A stretch of 11,599 bases of DNA from JANRLJ01 sp034437895 (GCA_034437895.1 DAOTTO010000122.1:1-11599), one strand, 5' to 3'. Counted from the first letter of the stretch, positions 1 to 7,252 are shown. Translations and numbers: made by a program. Notes: generated by a model from the letters alone, not told the origin.

Positions 1-35
1 GGCGCAAGTCTCACCCCGAAGTTAGAAAACCCAAA

Positions 36-65
36 TTGTGCCTCGCTTGGTCTTCATCATATAAT
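36..65 (+). promoter_or_regulatory. sigma70-type promoter of the kinase gene
   Basis: A perfect TATAAT lies at 60-65, with TTGTGC at 36-41 and an 18-base spacer. Transcription would start near 72, giving a leader of about 30 bases before the kinase ATG at 102. The -35 box is only a partial match, so the call rests mainly on the -10 box and its position. No good Shine-Dalgarno sequence is visible before the ATG. Bases 1-35 hold nothing I can assign. Confidence 0.55.
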
Positions 66-101
66 GTTTAGATATAGTGACGAATAAGCGAGCATTTTTT
101 T

Positions 102-2939
102 ATGGATGTCGGCGTACAAATTAATCAGTACAAAGTGGTGGAGCATATCGGGCGCGGCGGGATGGCGGATGTGTGGTCGGCGCGGGATATTCGCCTCAAC
201 CGCATGGTGGCGATCAAGACCATCGCACACGGCCTCTCGCAAGATGTAGACCCGATCTCTATGTTCAAGCAAGAAGCGCAGACCATCGCGCAGATGGAGC
301 ATCCGCATATTTTGCCGATTTATGATTTCGGTGAATTTGAAGGCCAGCTTTATATCGTCATGCGCTATGTGGCGGGTGGATCGCTGGAAGATATGCTCCG
401 TCGCGGGCCGCTGCCGCTGGATGAAGCGCTGCGGATGGGACGGGCTGTCGCTGAAGCGCTAGATTACGCCCATTCCAGCAAAGTCGTCCATCTTGACCTC
501 AAGCCGCCGAATGTGCTACTCGATAGCCATTCGTCGCCTTATCTCGCCGATTTCGGGCTGGCGACGGTGCTTGATCTGGAAGGCAAGGCGACCAACCCCG
601 GCTCCGGGACGCTGCTTTATATGGCTCCCGAACAGCTTACGGCGGAAACGATTGACCATCGCGCCGATATTTACAGCTTTGGCATTGTGTTATTCCACAT
701 GCTCACGGGGCAGCTTCCGTTCCAAGCAGCGATTCCACTGGCGCTCAAGCAGGTGCAGTACAACGCTGAACTGCCTGATGTGGATATGGTCAATCCAGCG
801 CTCCCCTCGTTTTTAAATGGCATTTTGCGCCGCGCAACCTCGATGACGGTGGAAGAACGCCCTAATTCTATCAAAGAGCTGATGACCGAAATCAACGAAA
901 TGTTGATGGCTTCTACCGGCTATATGATGGCGATCCCGCGCCAAACTGCGGAATTCGCGGGTGCGGATTTTGGGGATGCGGCCTTAATGGCGGGCAAAGT
1001 CCCTGAAGGCGCAGATGCCGAAATGCGCGAGGCCATCGATATTTACACCCGCGCCCATCATGCCTGGGCGGGCGGAAATGGACGCTTTCTGTTAGGGATG
1101 ACGCACTTCCTAGTCATGATCGGCTATTACATGAATGCCGATCATTATGGCCTTGAACTCGACGAATCGGGGATGCAGATGCTGTTGCGCGGTGCGTTGG
1201 AATTCGATCATGAGGTCGATTTCTGGTGGAACGAGATGGACGACGATAACCGCCGCTGGGTATGTCTGCACACCGTCCGCACCGGCACCGCACCCGCCCG
1301 CGTCCGCGCACTCTATCGGCTGGAAACGCTGCCGGATTCCGATAAACCGCAGATTCCTAAGCTGGTCGCACAGGCGCTGCAAGTGGAAACCAACGAAGAT
1401 GCTCGCCTCGCCGCGCTTCAAGTGTTGGGGACACGCTCCAAACTTATGAAGGCTATGCCCCAGTACGACATTAAGACCGAATATCGCGGGCGGATGCTAA
1501 CGACGATGACGCGCCTCGGCATTCAGGTGAACCCGCCTTCGGATTGGATTGAGGCGGTGTATTCGCCCGAAATTGATTTACTCATCGCAGAAACCGCGCT
1601 CGATAATTCTATGCCGCGTGTAGCGGAATTTGCGGCACGTATCATCGGGCGGATGCGGTCGACGACGGCGGTTCGTGCTATAGCCGTTGCCCAAACGGAA
1701 GGTCGGCAGGGGGCGCTGCGTGCGTTGGCGCTCGTGCGTGATGAGGCCCCATCGCTGCCGCCTGTGGTGGCGAGTGGTGGACGGTTGTATGCGTGGTTGG
1801 CGAATACGTGGCGGCGTATGACCGATGTTCCGTTGAATATCGTTTGGCGCTATCTTTTCGCCCTGTTTGGCGCGTGGCTTGGGATGGGTTTTCATGTCAA
1901 CCAAGTTTATATCAGCGGCGCGATTGTGTCACAGGCACGTTGGGCTTCGACTATCGGTATGGGGTTGGTGTTTGGGGTGGTGGCGGCTTTTGTGCCTGTT
2001 TTCGCGGAAGAATTTCCCAGTCGGCTGCGGCGTTTTTGGCCTGTATGGGGGCGGACGATCATCAGCCTCGTATTGGGAACTGCCTTTGGTATGTTGGCAT
2101 GGTACAGCTTTTTGTACCTTTTCTTGAATCAAAGTCCGACATACCCAGTATTAATTTACGGTGGATTGGGCTTGTCGTTAGGCTTTTTATTGACTTCGAT
2201 GCTGAAGCTGCGGAGTTGGGTGGCTATCTTGTTAACGGCTTTCTTCATTTACGCCCCTATTTTTATTACCTATGAAGTTGGTTGGGCGTATAAGGACATT
2301 GGGCCGTTTACGTATGGCGATAAATTGCCATTCCAATTTGACGGAGCCCTGCTCTACTACGTCAATATAACGCCAGAGGGTGTGCTGTTTAATCCCAAAG
2401 AGCTTTTTACTGTCGCTATTCCCTTCGCGCTGATGATCGCTATCGGGGGTCACTTCCCGCTGCTGGTGAATGATGTCACGGTATTGATACGTGGTGTGCG
2501 CCGCCGCTTGTTCAAACCAGCGCAAGAGCCTGTCTCCGAAATGATGCCGCAGCCGATTGGGTTTAAAGCACCCATCATCACTGCAAATGCCGTCAATATG
2601 GCGACAGAACTAGACCCACAAGGCGATTTGGCGCTTTATAACACGGATGTTGAAGTGGCGGCTGCCGAACACGAGGAACGTGAAATTGCGCCCCCTAAAC
2701 CGAGCATTTTTGATAGCAACACCGCGCCGGTTGTTGTGCAGCATGTCTCACCGACTGCCGAAACCGACAACGTGAAGAATTTCCCGATGGATGGTGAGAT
2801 CTCCGCGCAGACGCAGCCCAAGCCCAAATATAACAACATCAGCTACGGCAAAGGGATAAAATTGGATGTCCCGAACATGAAAACAGAGCTTGACCCCAGC
2901 CGCCGCCCAAAAGACGAGTCCGATGAAAAATTGGATTAG
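102..2939 (+). CDS. membrane-anchored Ser/Thr protein kinase with helical middle region and six-helix membrane domain
   Basis: This is a Hanks-type serine/threonine kinase of 945 residues. The kinase domain spans about residues 10-268. It has the glycine loop GRGGMADVW (17-25), the ATP lysine K39 in VAIK, a probable helix-C glutamate E58, the catalytic loop HLDLKPPN (130-137), DFG (150-152) and a YMAPE motif. The usual HRD arginine is leucine (L131), so it is a non-RD kinase, but the catalytic Asp, Lys and Asn remain and activity is likely. Residues about 310-550 are alpha-helical and resemble HEAT repeats in the second half (inference). Six hydrophobic segments lie near 586-608, 618-640, 653-676, 683-703, 706-727 and 768-790. 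An even number of spans would place both the kinase and the C-terminal tail in the cytosol. The tail contains two N-M-x-T-E-L-D-P motifs (832-839 and 925-932). There is no PASTA or other recognised extracellular sensor domain. Its substrate is unknown. Confidence 0.93.
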   Translation: MDVGVQINQYKVVEHIGRGGMADVWSARDIRLNRMVAIKTIAHGLSQDVDPISMFKQEAQTIAQMEHPHILPIYDFGEFEGQLYIVMRYVAGGSLEDMLRRGPLPLDEALRMGRAVAEALDYAHSSKVVHLDLKPPNVLLDSHSSPYLADFGLATVLDLEGKATNPGSGTLLYMAPEQLTAETIDHRADIYSFGIVLFHMLTGQLPFQAAIPLALKQVQYNAELPDVDMVNPALPSFLNGILRRATSMTVEERPNSIKELMTEINEMLMASTGYMMAIPRQTAEFAGADFGDAALMAGKVPEGADAEMREAIDIYTRAHHAWAGGNGRFLLGMTHFLVMIGYYMNADHYGLELDESGMQMLLRGALEFDHEVDFWWNEMDDDNRRWVCLHTVRTGTAPARVRALYRLETLPDSDKPQIPKLVAQALQVETNEDARLAALQVLGTRSKLMKAMPQYDIKTEYRGRMLTTMTRLGIQVNPPSDWIEAVYSPEIDLLIAETALDNSMPRVAEFAARIIGRMRSTTAVRAIAVAQTEGRQGALRALALVRDEAPSLPPVVASGGRLYAWLANTWRRMTDVPLNIVWRYLFALFGAWLGMGFHVNQVYISGAIVSQARWASTIGMGLVFGVVAAFVPVFAEEFPSRLRRFWPVWGRTIISLVLGTAFGMLAWYSFLYLFLNQSPTYPVLIYGGLGLSLGFLLTSMLKLRSWVAILLTAFFIYAPIFITYEVGWAYKDIGPFTYGDKLPFQFDGALLYYVNITPEGVLFNPKELFTVAIPFALMIAIGGHFPLLVNDVTVLIRGVRRRLFKPAQEPVSEMMPQPIGFKAPIITANAVNMATELDPQGDLALYNTDVEVAAAEHEEREIAPPKPSIFDSNTAPVVVQHVSPTAETDNVKNFPMDGEISAQTQPKPKYNNISYGKGIKLDVPNMKTELDPSRRPKDESDEKLD

Positions 2940-2957
2940 TAATTGAATAAATTTGCA

Positions 2958-2983
2958 CCCCAATTTTTGGGGGGATTTTTTTT
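2958..2983 (+). terminator. intrinsic terminator after the kinase gene
   Basis: CCCCAA (2958-2963) and TTGGGG (2967-2972) form a 6-bp stem with a three-base loop. Two more G, an A and a run of eight T (2976-2983) follow. It lies 18 bases after the kinase stop codon. This is a typical Rho-independent terminator and should limit read-through into the acidic mini-protein gene. Confidence 0.8.
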
Positions 2984-3060
2984 CACAATCGCCCGTAAGA
3001 TTTAGGCGAATGCGCCCGGAGAGTTGGCGTTTGGCTAGTTTTGATACAGGAGACTTCATA

Positions 3061-3228
3061 ATGTCAAATGAAGAATTAGAACTTCGGTTTGCTTTTGGGC
3101 CGGATGAGGACTTCGAAGAAGACGAAGAAGATGATGTGGACGATGACTTCGAGGACGAAGAAGAAGAGGATGTGGACGATGACTTGGAGGATGACGAAGA
3201 AGAATACGACGATGAGGATGAGGAATAA
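3061..3228 (+). CDS. small, extremely acidic protein of unknown function
   Basis: This 55-residue protein has 38 acidic residues (20 Glu, 18 Asp) and one basic residue (R9). Only about the first 14 residues (start M-S-N-E-E-L-E-L-R-F) have mixed composition; the rest is an Asp/Glu run broken by V, F, L and Y. The start is supported by AGGAG at 3048-3052, eight bases before the ATG. A longer frame reaching a TTG at 2953 is unlikely because it would cross the terminator. A 36-base (12-codon) unit is imperfectly duplicated, with copies starting near 3133 and 3169. I do not recognise a family. Such a chain should be disordered and could bind metal ions, basic proteins or nucleic-acid-binding proteins (inference). 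No clear promoter is visible between the upstream terminator and the RBS. The strong RBS and the downstream terminator argue that it is a real gene. Confidence 0.7.
   Translation: MSNEELELRFAFGPDEDFEEDEEDDVDDDFEDEEEEDVDDDLEDDEEEYDDEDEE
3132..3204 (+). repeat. imperfect 36-base tandem duplication inside the acidic gene
   Basis: GATGTGGACGATGACTT occurs exactly at 3133-3149 and again at 3169-3185, followed in both copies by similar GAG/GAC/GAA codons. The period is 36 bases, so the reading frame is kept and the encoded unit of about 12 residues repeats (V-D-D-D-F/L-E-D). Confidence 0.7.
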
Positions 3229-3275
3229 GGCTAAGTCAACGTTGTAAACAAGTACACAATCGCATAGCAAAAGTA

Positions 3276-3307
3276 AAGCCGGGTGCTAAGTCAGCCCGGC
3301 TTCTTTT
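3276..3307 (+). terminator. probable bidirectional terminator between convergent genes
   Basis: AAGCCGGG (3276-3283) and CCCGGCTT (3295-3302) form a perfect 8-bp stem with an 11-base loop, followed on the plus strand by CTTTT. Read on the minus strand, the stem is followed by a T-rich stretch (TTTACTTTT). It therefore can end the acidic gene (+) and also the YbjN-like gene (-), whose stop codon is at 3326. Confidence 0.8.
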
Positions 3308-3325
3308 CAAAAAAGATACAGCCTC

Positions 3326-3805
3326 TTACACCTGCGAATACAGCCGTCCACCGAATTCACTCACCAGTTGGTTGTCCAGATCATCCGCATAGCTGGCGAC
3401 CAGCGTAATGATATTATTCGTTTCGCCAGGGTCTAACCCTTCTAGTGGACGCTCGTTAAAAACATAGACCACATCGTAGTAAACACCGAGCGAGGCGTTG
3501 GTCAACTGTAAATTGAGTTCCAGCAGCTTGCGATACAGCGGCAGCAAACCAGTGCTTGGCAAATGGAAAATTGGCGACAGCACTTGTAAGTAACCGCGCC
3601 CATCTTGCTCGGAGACATAAATCTCGATGATGGCAGAGCCGCGCCGAAAGTTCCAGCCGAAACCCTGCTCGGTGCTTAATCGCGCTTGAATCGGGTCTAC
3701 CCCAACTGCTTCCAGAATATCTTCAACCGTGTTGGCGTGATGCTCTAACGGATTGTTGAGCGGCGGTGGCACATTCGTGTTCTGTTTACGTCGCGCAAAT
3801 AACAT
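3326..3805 (-). CDS. YbjN-domain protein (CesT/type III chaperone-like fold)
   Basis: This 159-residue protein looks like a YbjN-family member, a fold related to type III secretion chaperones and often annotated as a sensory transduction regulator. Supporting features are W-N-F-R-R-G-S-A (51-58) followed by a beta strand, L-S-P-I-F-H-L-P (76-83), L-L-E-L-N (94-98), a long beta strand (108-117), and the end of the domain around A-D-D-L-D-N (140-145). The first 25 residues are polar and proline-containing and probably form a flexible leader. The ATG at 3805 is preceded by AAGGG (3814-3818), eight bases upstream. The family has no enzymatic activity that I know of; a binding or chaperone role is inferred. 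A 197-base repeat-rich gap separates it from the gene upstream on the same strand, so it may be transcribed alone. No clear promoter stands out. Confidence 0.7.
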   Translation of the reverse strand: MLFARRKQNTNVPPPLNNPLEHHANTVEDILEAVGVDPIQARLSTEQGFGWNFRRGSAIIEIYVSEQDGRGYLQVLSPIFHLPSTGLLPLYRKLLELNLQLTNASLGVYYDVVYVFNERPLEGLDPGETNNIITLVASYADDLDNQLVSEFGGRLYSQV

Positions 3806-3840
3806 AATGATAACCCTTAATTTTTGACTTTATTTCTAGA

Positions 3841-4002
3841 AAGTGCTGAGTACTGAGATATAAGTGCTGAAAGTGATTCATGGTTTAACCACCAAGACAT
3901 CGAGAACACCAAGAATTTGAATCTTCGTGATTTTTGTGGTTAATCGTTTTTTGTTTTCGTTGGTAAACTCACTTTATCACTCGGCACTCAATCACTTTCT
4001 TG
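3841..4002. repeat. composite intergenic repeat with inverted motif copies
   Basis: This gap is built from two kinds of short repeats. AAGTGCTGA occurs at 3841-3849 and 3862-3870, and inverted relatives occur on the right side (ACTCGGCACT at 3979-3988). AAAGTGATT (3870-3878) has a perfect inverted copy at 3990-3998. Inside lies a nested inverted pair, TTAACCAC (3885-3892) and GTGGTTAA (3936-3943), whose arms match further at about 14 of 22 positions. The outer motif pairs are not in nested order, so the whole is not one simple hairpin. The plus strand after the inner right arm is T-rich (3946-3957). Confidence 0.6.
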
Positions 4003-5280
4003 TCACTTCGCCGCGATTTCCGTCCCGCAGCGTAAACAGCGCCCATCGTAAAAGCCTGCGCGTGAGCCACAGGTTCGGCAGGGACGATGGATCGTCTCGC
4101 CATACAGCGCATCGACTTGCGGCCTCGGTGTAGGGAAACGCCCGATAGTGCGCGAAGCAGGCAGAACAACGCCGCACATCTCGCAATAATGCCCACCCAT
4201 CGACGCGGCTTGGCTTAAATGACCACATGACGAACAATAAACGCGATTTTTGCCATCACGCGATTCTTGCAAATATAAATCGACGCAGCGATAAATTGTG
4301 CTAATCAGCAGGCCGTACACATGCGATGACGTGCGGTTGGCGTTGCGCGTGAGCATCCCGACAAGAAAATTGCGTGGGTCGAAAATCGGATTGCCACCCA
4401 CATCCAATAACTGCGTGATCGTCGTCGGGAACCAATCCATCGGAATATCGTTTTGCGTCGCCCGTCGCTGACCGGGAATCGCCAGTCCATTATGCGCGAA
4501 GGCGGTAAGCTGGGTATTTTCTGGAAGGGTCGGCTGCGGCGTGACTGGTAAAAGCTGGCTGAGGACCATTCCGGTTTCGATCAGCGCCAGATCGTACTCA
4601 GGATAAGACCGCACAACTGTACCCGGAATTTGCCGCCCCGCTTCGAGTTCGACTGTGATCTGTTCCATCCCGCCAACGACGAGGCGCGTGGTCGCCAATA
4701 AGCCCTCGCGTGTGACGAAAAAGGCCGTCCCCGCGCCGTTGGGGCCATCGACAATGCCGACAGTCCGATAAAAGCCGCTTGGCATGACATTCGCCGCCGC
4801 AGGATTAGGCATCGTCACCGGGGCTGGCGCAGAAACCACTGTCGCCCCCGGCGCGGGTTTAGGCATAACAGGCGGCATCCCCATAATCGGCGTATCCGTC
4901 CCGCCGGGAAGGGTCGCGGGGGGAGGTGGCGGCACAGGTGGATTATTCGCTGGCGGGGGTAGAACGGGCGCGTTTGAAAATTCCTGTGTACTGGTCGGTG
5001 TCGCACTTTGAGCGGCTACTGGCGGCAAATCCGCAGCGAGAAGGGCGCTCAAGCGCTGCCGAATCGCTTCGTTATTGGGGTCAGCTTGCGCGGCTTCTTG
5101 CAAACACACGACTTTTTCCTGGCGTGAGTGTTTTGTTTCCGCCAGCCACACCAGCGCCGTCGCCCGAACAGCGCCTTTAAGCTCAGGATTCTTGAGCGCG
5201 ATTTTCAGCAGCCGTGCGCCTTCGGCAAGGTTGCCCTGCTGGATGGCACTAATCCCTTGTTCCATACTGCGAAACGGCAT
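4003..5280 (-). CDS. TPR-like / catalytically dead trypsin-fold / double zinc-ribbon protein
   Basis: This 425-residue protein has four parts. Residues 1-90 are helical and TPR-like, with a typical A-D-P-N-N turn at 66-70. Residues 92-165 form a proline-rich linker. Residues 168-337 look like a trypsin/HtrA-like domain: G-A-G-T-A-F-F-V (182-189), then a strand where T-x-A-H-V-V is expected but R199 sits at the catalytic His position. Y-D-L-A-L-I (229-234) keeps the Asp (D230). D-V-G-G-N-P-I-F (293-300) has Val (V294) where GDSGGP has the nucleophilic Ser. Proteolysis is therefore unlikely. Two zinc ribbons end the protein: C349/C352/C366/C369 and C401/C404/C415/C418. There is no signal peptide, so it is probably cytosolic. 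The RBS is weak (AAGAGA). A scaffold or binding role is inferred. The trypsin assignment is a fold-level reading of motifs and needs a profile search. Confidence 0.75.
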   Translation of the reverse strand: MPFRSMEQGISAIQQGNLAEGARLLKIALKNPELKGAVRATALVWLAETKHSRQEKVVCLQEAAQADPNNEAIRQRLSALLAADLPPVAAQSATPTSTQEFSNAPVLPPPANNPPVPPPPPATLPGGTDTPIMGMPPVMPKPAPGATVVSAPAPVTMPNPAAANVMPSGFYRTVGIVDGPNGAGTAFFVTREGLLATTRLVVGGMEQITVELEAGRQIPGTVVRSYPEYDLALIETGMVLSQLLPVTPQPTLPENTQLTAFAHNGLAIPGQRRATQNDIPMDWFPTTITQLLDVGGNPIFDPRNFLVGMLTRNANRTSSHVYGLLISTIYRCVDLYLQESRDGKNRVYCSSCGHLSQAASMGGHYCEMCGVVLPASRTIGRFPTPRPQVDALYGETIHRPCRTCGSRAGFYDGRCLRCGTEIAAK

Positions 5281-5316
5281 GGGTTTTCTCTTTGATTGAC
5301 CTATAACGACGGGACT

Positions 5317-5344
5317 ATTATAGACGAATCGGTTTTATTGACCA
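5317..5344 (-). promoter_or_regulatory. promoter of the pseudo-protease gene
   Basis: On the minus strand a perfect TATAAT (5317-5322) is preceded by TGGTCA (5339-5344, four of six bases matching TTGACA) with a 16-base spacer. It lies just past the stop codon of the acetyltransferase gene, about 37 bases before the ATG at 5280. This suggests the downstream gene has its own transcription start. Confidence 0.55.
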
Positions 5345-5345
5345 G

Positions 5346-5909
5346 TCAGCGATTAGTATTTAGCGTCTTTTTCATGAAGACCGCCACATCACCATTGCTT
5401 ACATCATCGTTGCTGTAATACGATAAATCGATCTTCTCAATTGAAAAGCCTACTTTGCGATAAAACAGGATTGCCGGGACGTTGGTATTCGCGGTTTCAA
5501 GTTCGATGACGCGCATGTTTTGCTTTCGAGCGACTTCGGCCTGTGCTTCCATCATCCGCCTGCCGATTCCTTGTCCACGATAGGCCGCATCGACATGAAA
5601 TTCCCACACGATCAGCGTCCGATTCCAATCCTGCCCCTCTGCAAGCGACATCCCAATAACGCGCTCACCATCAAAAGCCCCGACGCATAACCCCGCTTGC
5701 GTCAGCTCGGCATAATGATAATCGAGCCAGCCGCCGCGTAGAAAACGCTTGATATAAGGCTTTTCCAGCGTGATCAAATTCAACGTGATTTGCGTCTGCT
5801 CATGAGTCTCGGTTTTCGTCACGACATACTTTTGCTCGGAGGTATAGCTCGGCGCGATGCGCTGCAAATCCTCGGCGTTGAAATCGGTCAGTTGTTTGAT
5901 CTCTACCAT
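5346..5909 (-). CDS. GNAT-family N-acetyltransferase, streptothricin acetyltransferase-like
   Basis: This 187-residue protein is a GNAT acetyltransferase, which transfers the acetyl group of acetyl-CoA to an amine. The acetyl-CoA pyrophosphate loop R-G-Q-G-I-G (111-116) follows the strand F-H-V-D-A-A-Y (104-110). Further on come E-L-E-T-A-N-T-N-V-P-A (136-146), F-Y (149-150) and V-G-F (153-155). This arrangement, with a closing strand A-V-F-M-K-K, resembles streptothricin N-acetyltransferases (Sat), but the acceptor substrate cannot be read from the sequence and many relatives act on other amines. The start is supported by GGAGG at 5921-5925, 11 bases upstream. It lies 92 bases behind the DUF3048 gene on the same strand. 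No promoter of its own is obvious, so co-transcription with that gene is possible. No resistance neighbours are present. Confidence 0.85.
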   Translation of the reverse strand: MVEIKQLTDFNAEDLQRIAPSYTSEQKYVVTKTETHEQTQITLNLITLEKPYIKRFLRGGWLDYHYAELTQAGLCVGAFDGERVIGMSLAEGQDWNRTLIVWEFHVDAAYRGQGIGRRMMEAQAEVARKQNMRVIELETANTNVPAILFYRKVGFSIEKIDLSYYSNDDVSNGDVAVFMKKTLNTNR

Positions 5910-5953
5910 ATTTTCGCTATCCTCCGCATTTACGCGGTGCCATTCATCTTTTT

Positions 5954-5992
5954 CTTTGCATCTCTTTGCGTTCTTCGTGCCTTTGCGTTAAA
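5954..5992 (-). repeat. degenerate CAAAG-type intergenic repeat
   Basis: Four similar units start at 5954, 5964, 5973 and 5981 (CTTTGCAT, CTTTGCGT, CTTCGTGC, CTTTGCGT), spaced 8-10 bases apart. Read on the minus strand the block begins TTAACGCAAAG and aligns well with the block starting TTAACCACCAAG at 3885-3915, so both belong to one repeat family. It lies in the leader of the acetyltransferase gene. Confidence 0.6.
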
Positions 5993-6001
5993 TCTTTTAT
6001 T

Positions 6002-7252
6002 TTATCCAATATTCAGCGATTCTTCCGCCGGGTCTTGCTGTTCCGGCAGCGGCACGACCTGAAACCAGGTCACACCCGGCTTGAGGTACAAAATCTGACC
6101 GTCATGCGTCCGCAACCCGATTACGTTGTACTGCGCGTTCCGCACCCAATGCCCGTCATAACGCTGCCCGTCGCGGCACAAAATCGCTGTGCCTTCGCCC
6201 ATCAGCGTAATTTGCAGGCTCCAGTTGATTCCGCCCTCGAATTGGCTTTCGATGATGTCTGTTTCCTGATGATCGGCATAGAGGATGACGACATTGGCGG
6301 TTGTGATCTGCTGCTGCGTGTTGAAGTCGAAATGGCGCATTCCATCTTGGGTGCGATAGTACAAGCCTGTGTTGGACTCGTAGTGCCATTCCACCCGCGT
6401 CGTGCGGTAGCGCAGATCAATATAAGCTGCCGTACCCGCTGCGCCTTCGAGTGCGGCGGGACGAAAGGCCATGCCTTCTAAAACGGGGCGCTGTCCATTG
6501 CCTTCAGTCGCCGCGAGTTCCCACAATGCCACCGCGTTGAAAAACATATTATGCGGCACAGGGATGCTCTCATCACGCCAATACGTCGGCAACCCATAGC
6601 GCACACCCATATAGGTACGATTCGCAAATTCAGACGGTGGCAGTGGCACGAGTGGTCCGCTGTTCTCGCTGCCGGGGATGCGTGTCGCCACGTCCGCCCA
6701 GCCATAAATCACTTTTTCCACGCCGATACTCGCGCCCGAAAATGCTAGTAAGCCCTGAAACATCGGCACGAGTTCGTAATCAATCAGGCGGGCGCTGCGG
6801 ATTGAGCCAACTCGCTGTGGCGCTTGCCCATAAAACACCGCCGAAAATCGCGTCAGCCCGCCTTCGGCATAATGTTCAAAGACAAGATCAGCTTGTCCAA
6901 TGCCAGACTGTGGGCGGACTAGCGCCGGGGCGTTGCTGATTTTCGCTACAATCGGACGGCGGTTGAGTACGCTAGGATCAGCCACCATTAACCCTGTCAG
7001 CGGATTTACATTGTCGGCGAATCCAGTGGGGCCAATCGCGCCGGGAATAGAAACAGGAAAGCGCGGCGTGGGTTCTGGTGTAGCTTCGGGCGTGATTTCG
7101 GCGGATGTTGCTTGATAGATTACGGCGGCGGCGGCAATCTCAATGTTCACATTTTCAGGTTGTAGTGTATCCTGTGGGGAGGCTTGTTTTGCACATCCTG
7201 TAAGTAGCGTGATAATCCAAAATGCACCACAAAAACGCATGAGCAGACGCAT
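6002..7252 (-). CDS. DUF3048 (YerB-like) lipoprotein
   Basis: This is a secreted lipoprotein of 416 residues. A short hydrophobic signal ends in the lipobox L-T-G-C with C20 as the probable lipidated residue, so the protein should be anchored on the outer face of the membrane. A Thr/Pro/Glu-rich spacer (about 45-65) follows. The N-terminal DUF3048 domain starts at N-P-L-T-G-L (83-88) and has R-P-x-V-A-K-I-S-N (99-107), R-P-Q-S-G-I (113-118), Q-A-D-L-V-F-E (120-126), E-G-G-L-T-R-F (130-136) and G-S-I-R-S-A-R (149-155). The C-terminal domain has A-N-V-V-I-L (319-324) and L-K-P-G-V-T-W (390-396). The biochemical role of the family is not established; YerB of Bacillus is a relative. I chose the ATG at 7252 because AAGGA (7263-7267) is ten bases away; an in-frame TTG at 7261 would leave only one base of spacing. 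Confidence 0.9.
   Translation of the reverse strand: MRLLMRFCGAFWIITLLTGCAKQASPQDTLQPENVNIEIAAAAVIYQATSAEITPEATPEPTPRFPVSIPGAIGPTGFADNVNPLTGLMVADPSVLNRRPIVAKISNAPALVRPQSGIGQADLVFEHYAEGGLTRFSAVFYGQAPQRVGSIRSARLIDYELVPMFQGLLAFSGASIGVEKVIYGWADVATRIPGSENSGPLVPLPPSEFANRTYMGVRYGLPTYWRDESIPVPHNMFFNAVALWELAATEGNGQRPVLEGMAFRPAALEGAAGTAAYIDLRYRTTRVEWHYESNTGLYYRTQDGMRHFDFNTQQQITTANVVILYADHQETDIIESQFEGGINWSLQITLMGEGTAILCRDGQRYDGHWVRNAQYNVIGLRTHDGQILYLKPGVTWFQVVPLPEQQDPAEESLNIG

Noticed and set aside
1..87. Possible 3' end of an upstream gene
   Set aside because: All three plus frames close within 90 bases, but none shows recognisable protein features; cannot be supported.
2953..3060. Longer N-terminus for the acidic protein from a TTG at 2953
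   Set aside because: It would start before and read through the terminator hairpin; the ATG at 3061 has a good AGGAG at proper spacing.
3841..4002. CRISPR-like array in the repeat-rich gap
   Set aside because: Repeats are short, degenerate and in both orientations, without regular spacers or cas genes.
5924..5937. CCGC/GCGG hairpin that could mask the acetyltransferase RBS
   Set aside because: Only four pairs plus a wobble; too weak to claim translational control.
5790..6062. Plus-strand frame across the DUF3048-acetyltransferase gap
   Set aside because: It overlaps two well-supported minus-strand genes and a repeat; the translated sequence is low-complexity hydrophobic.
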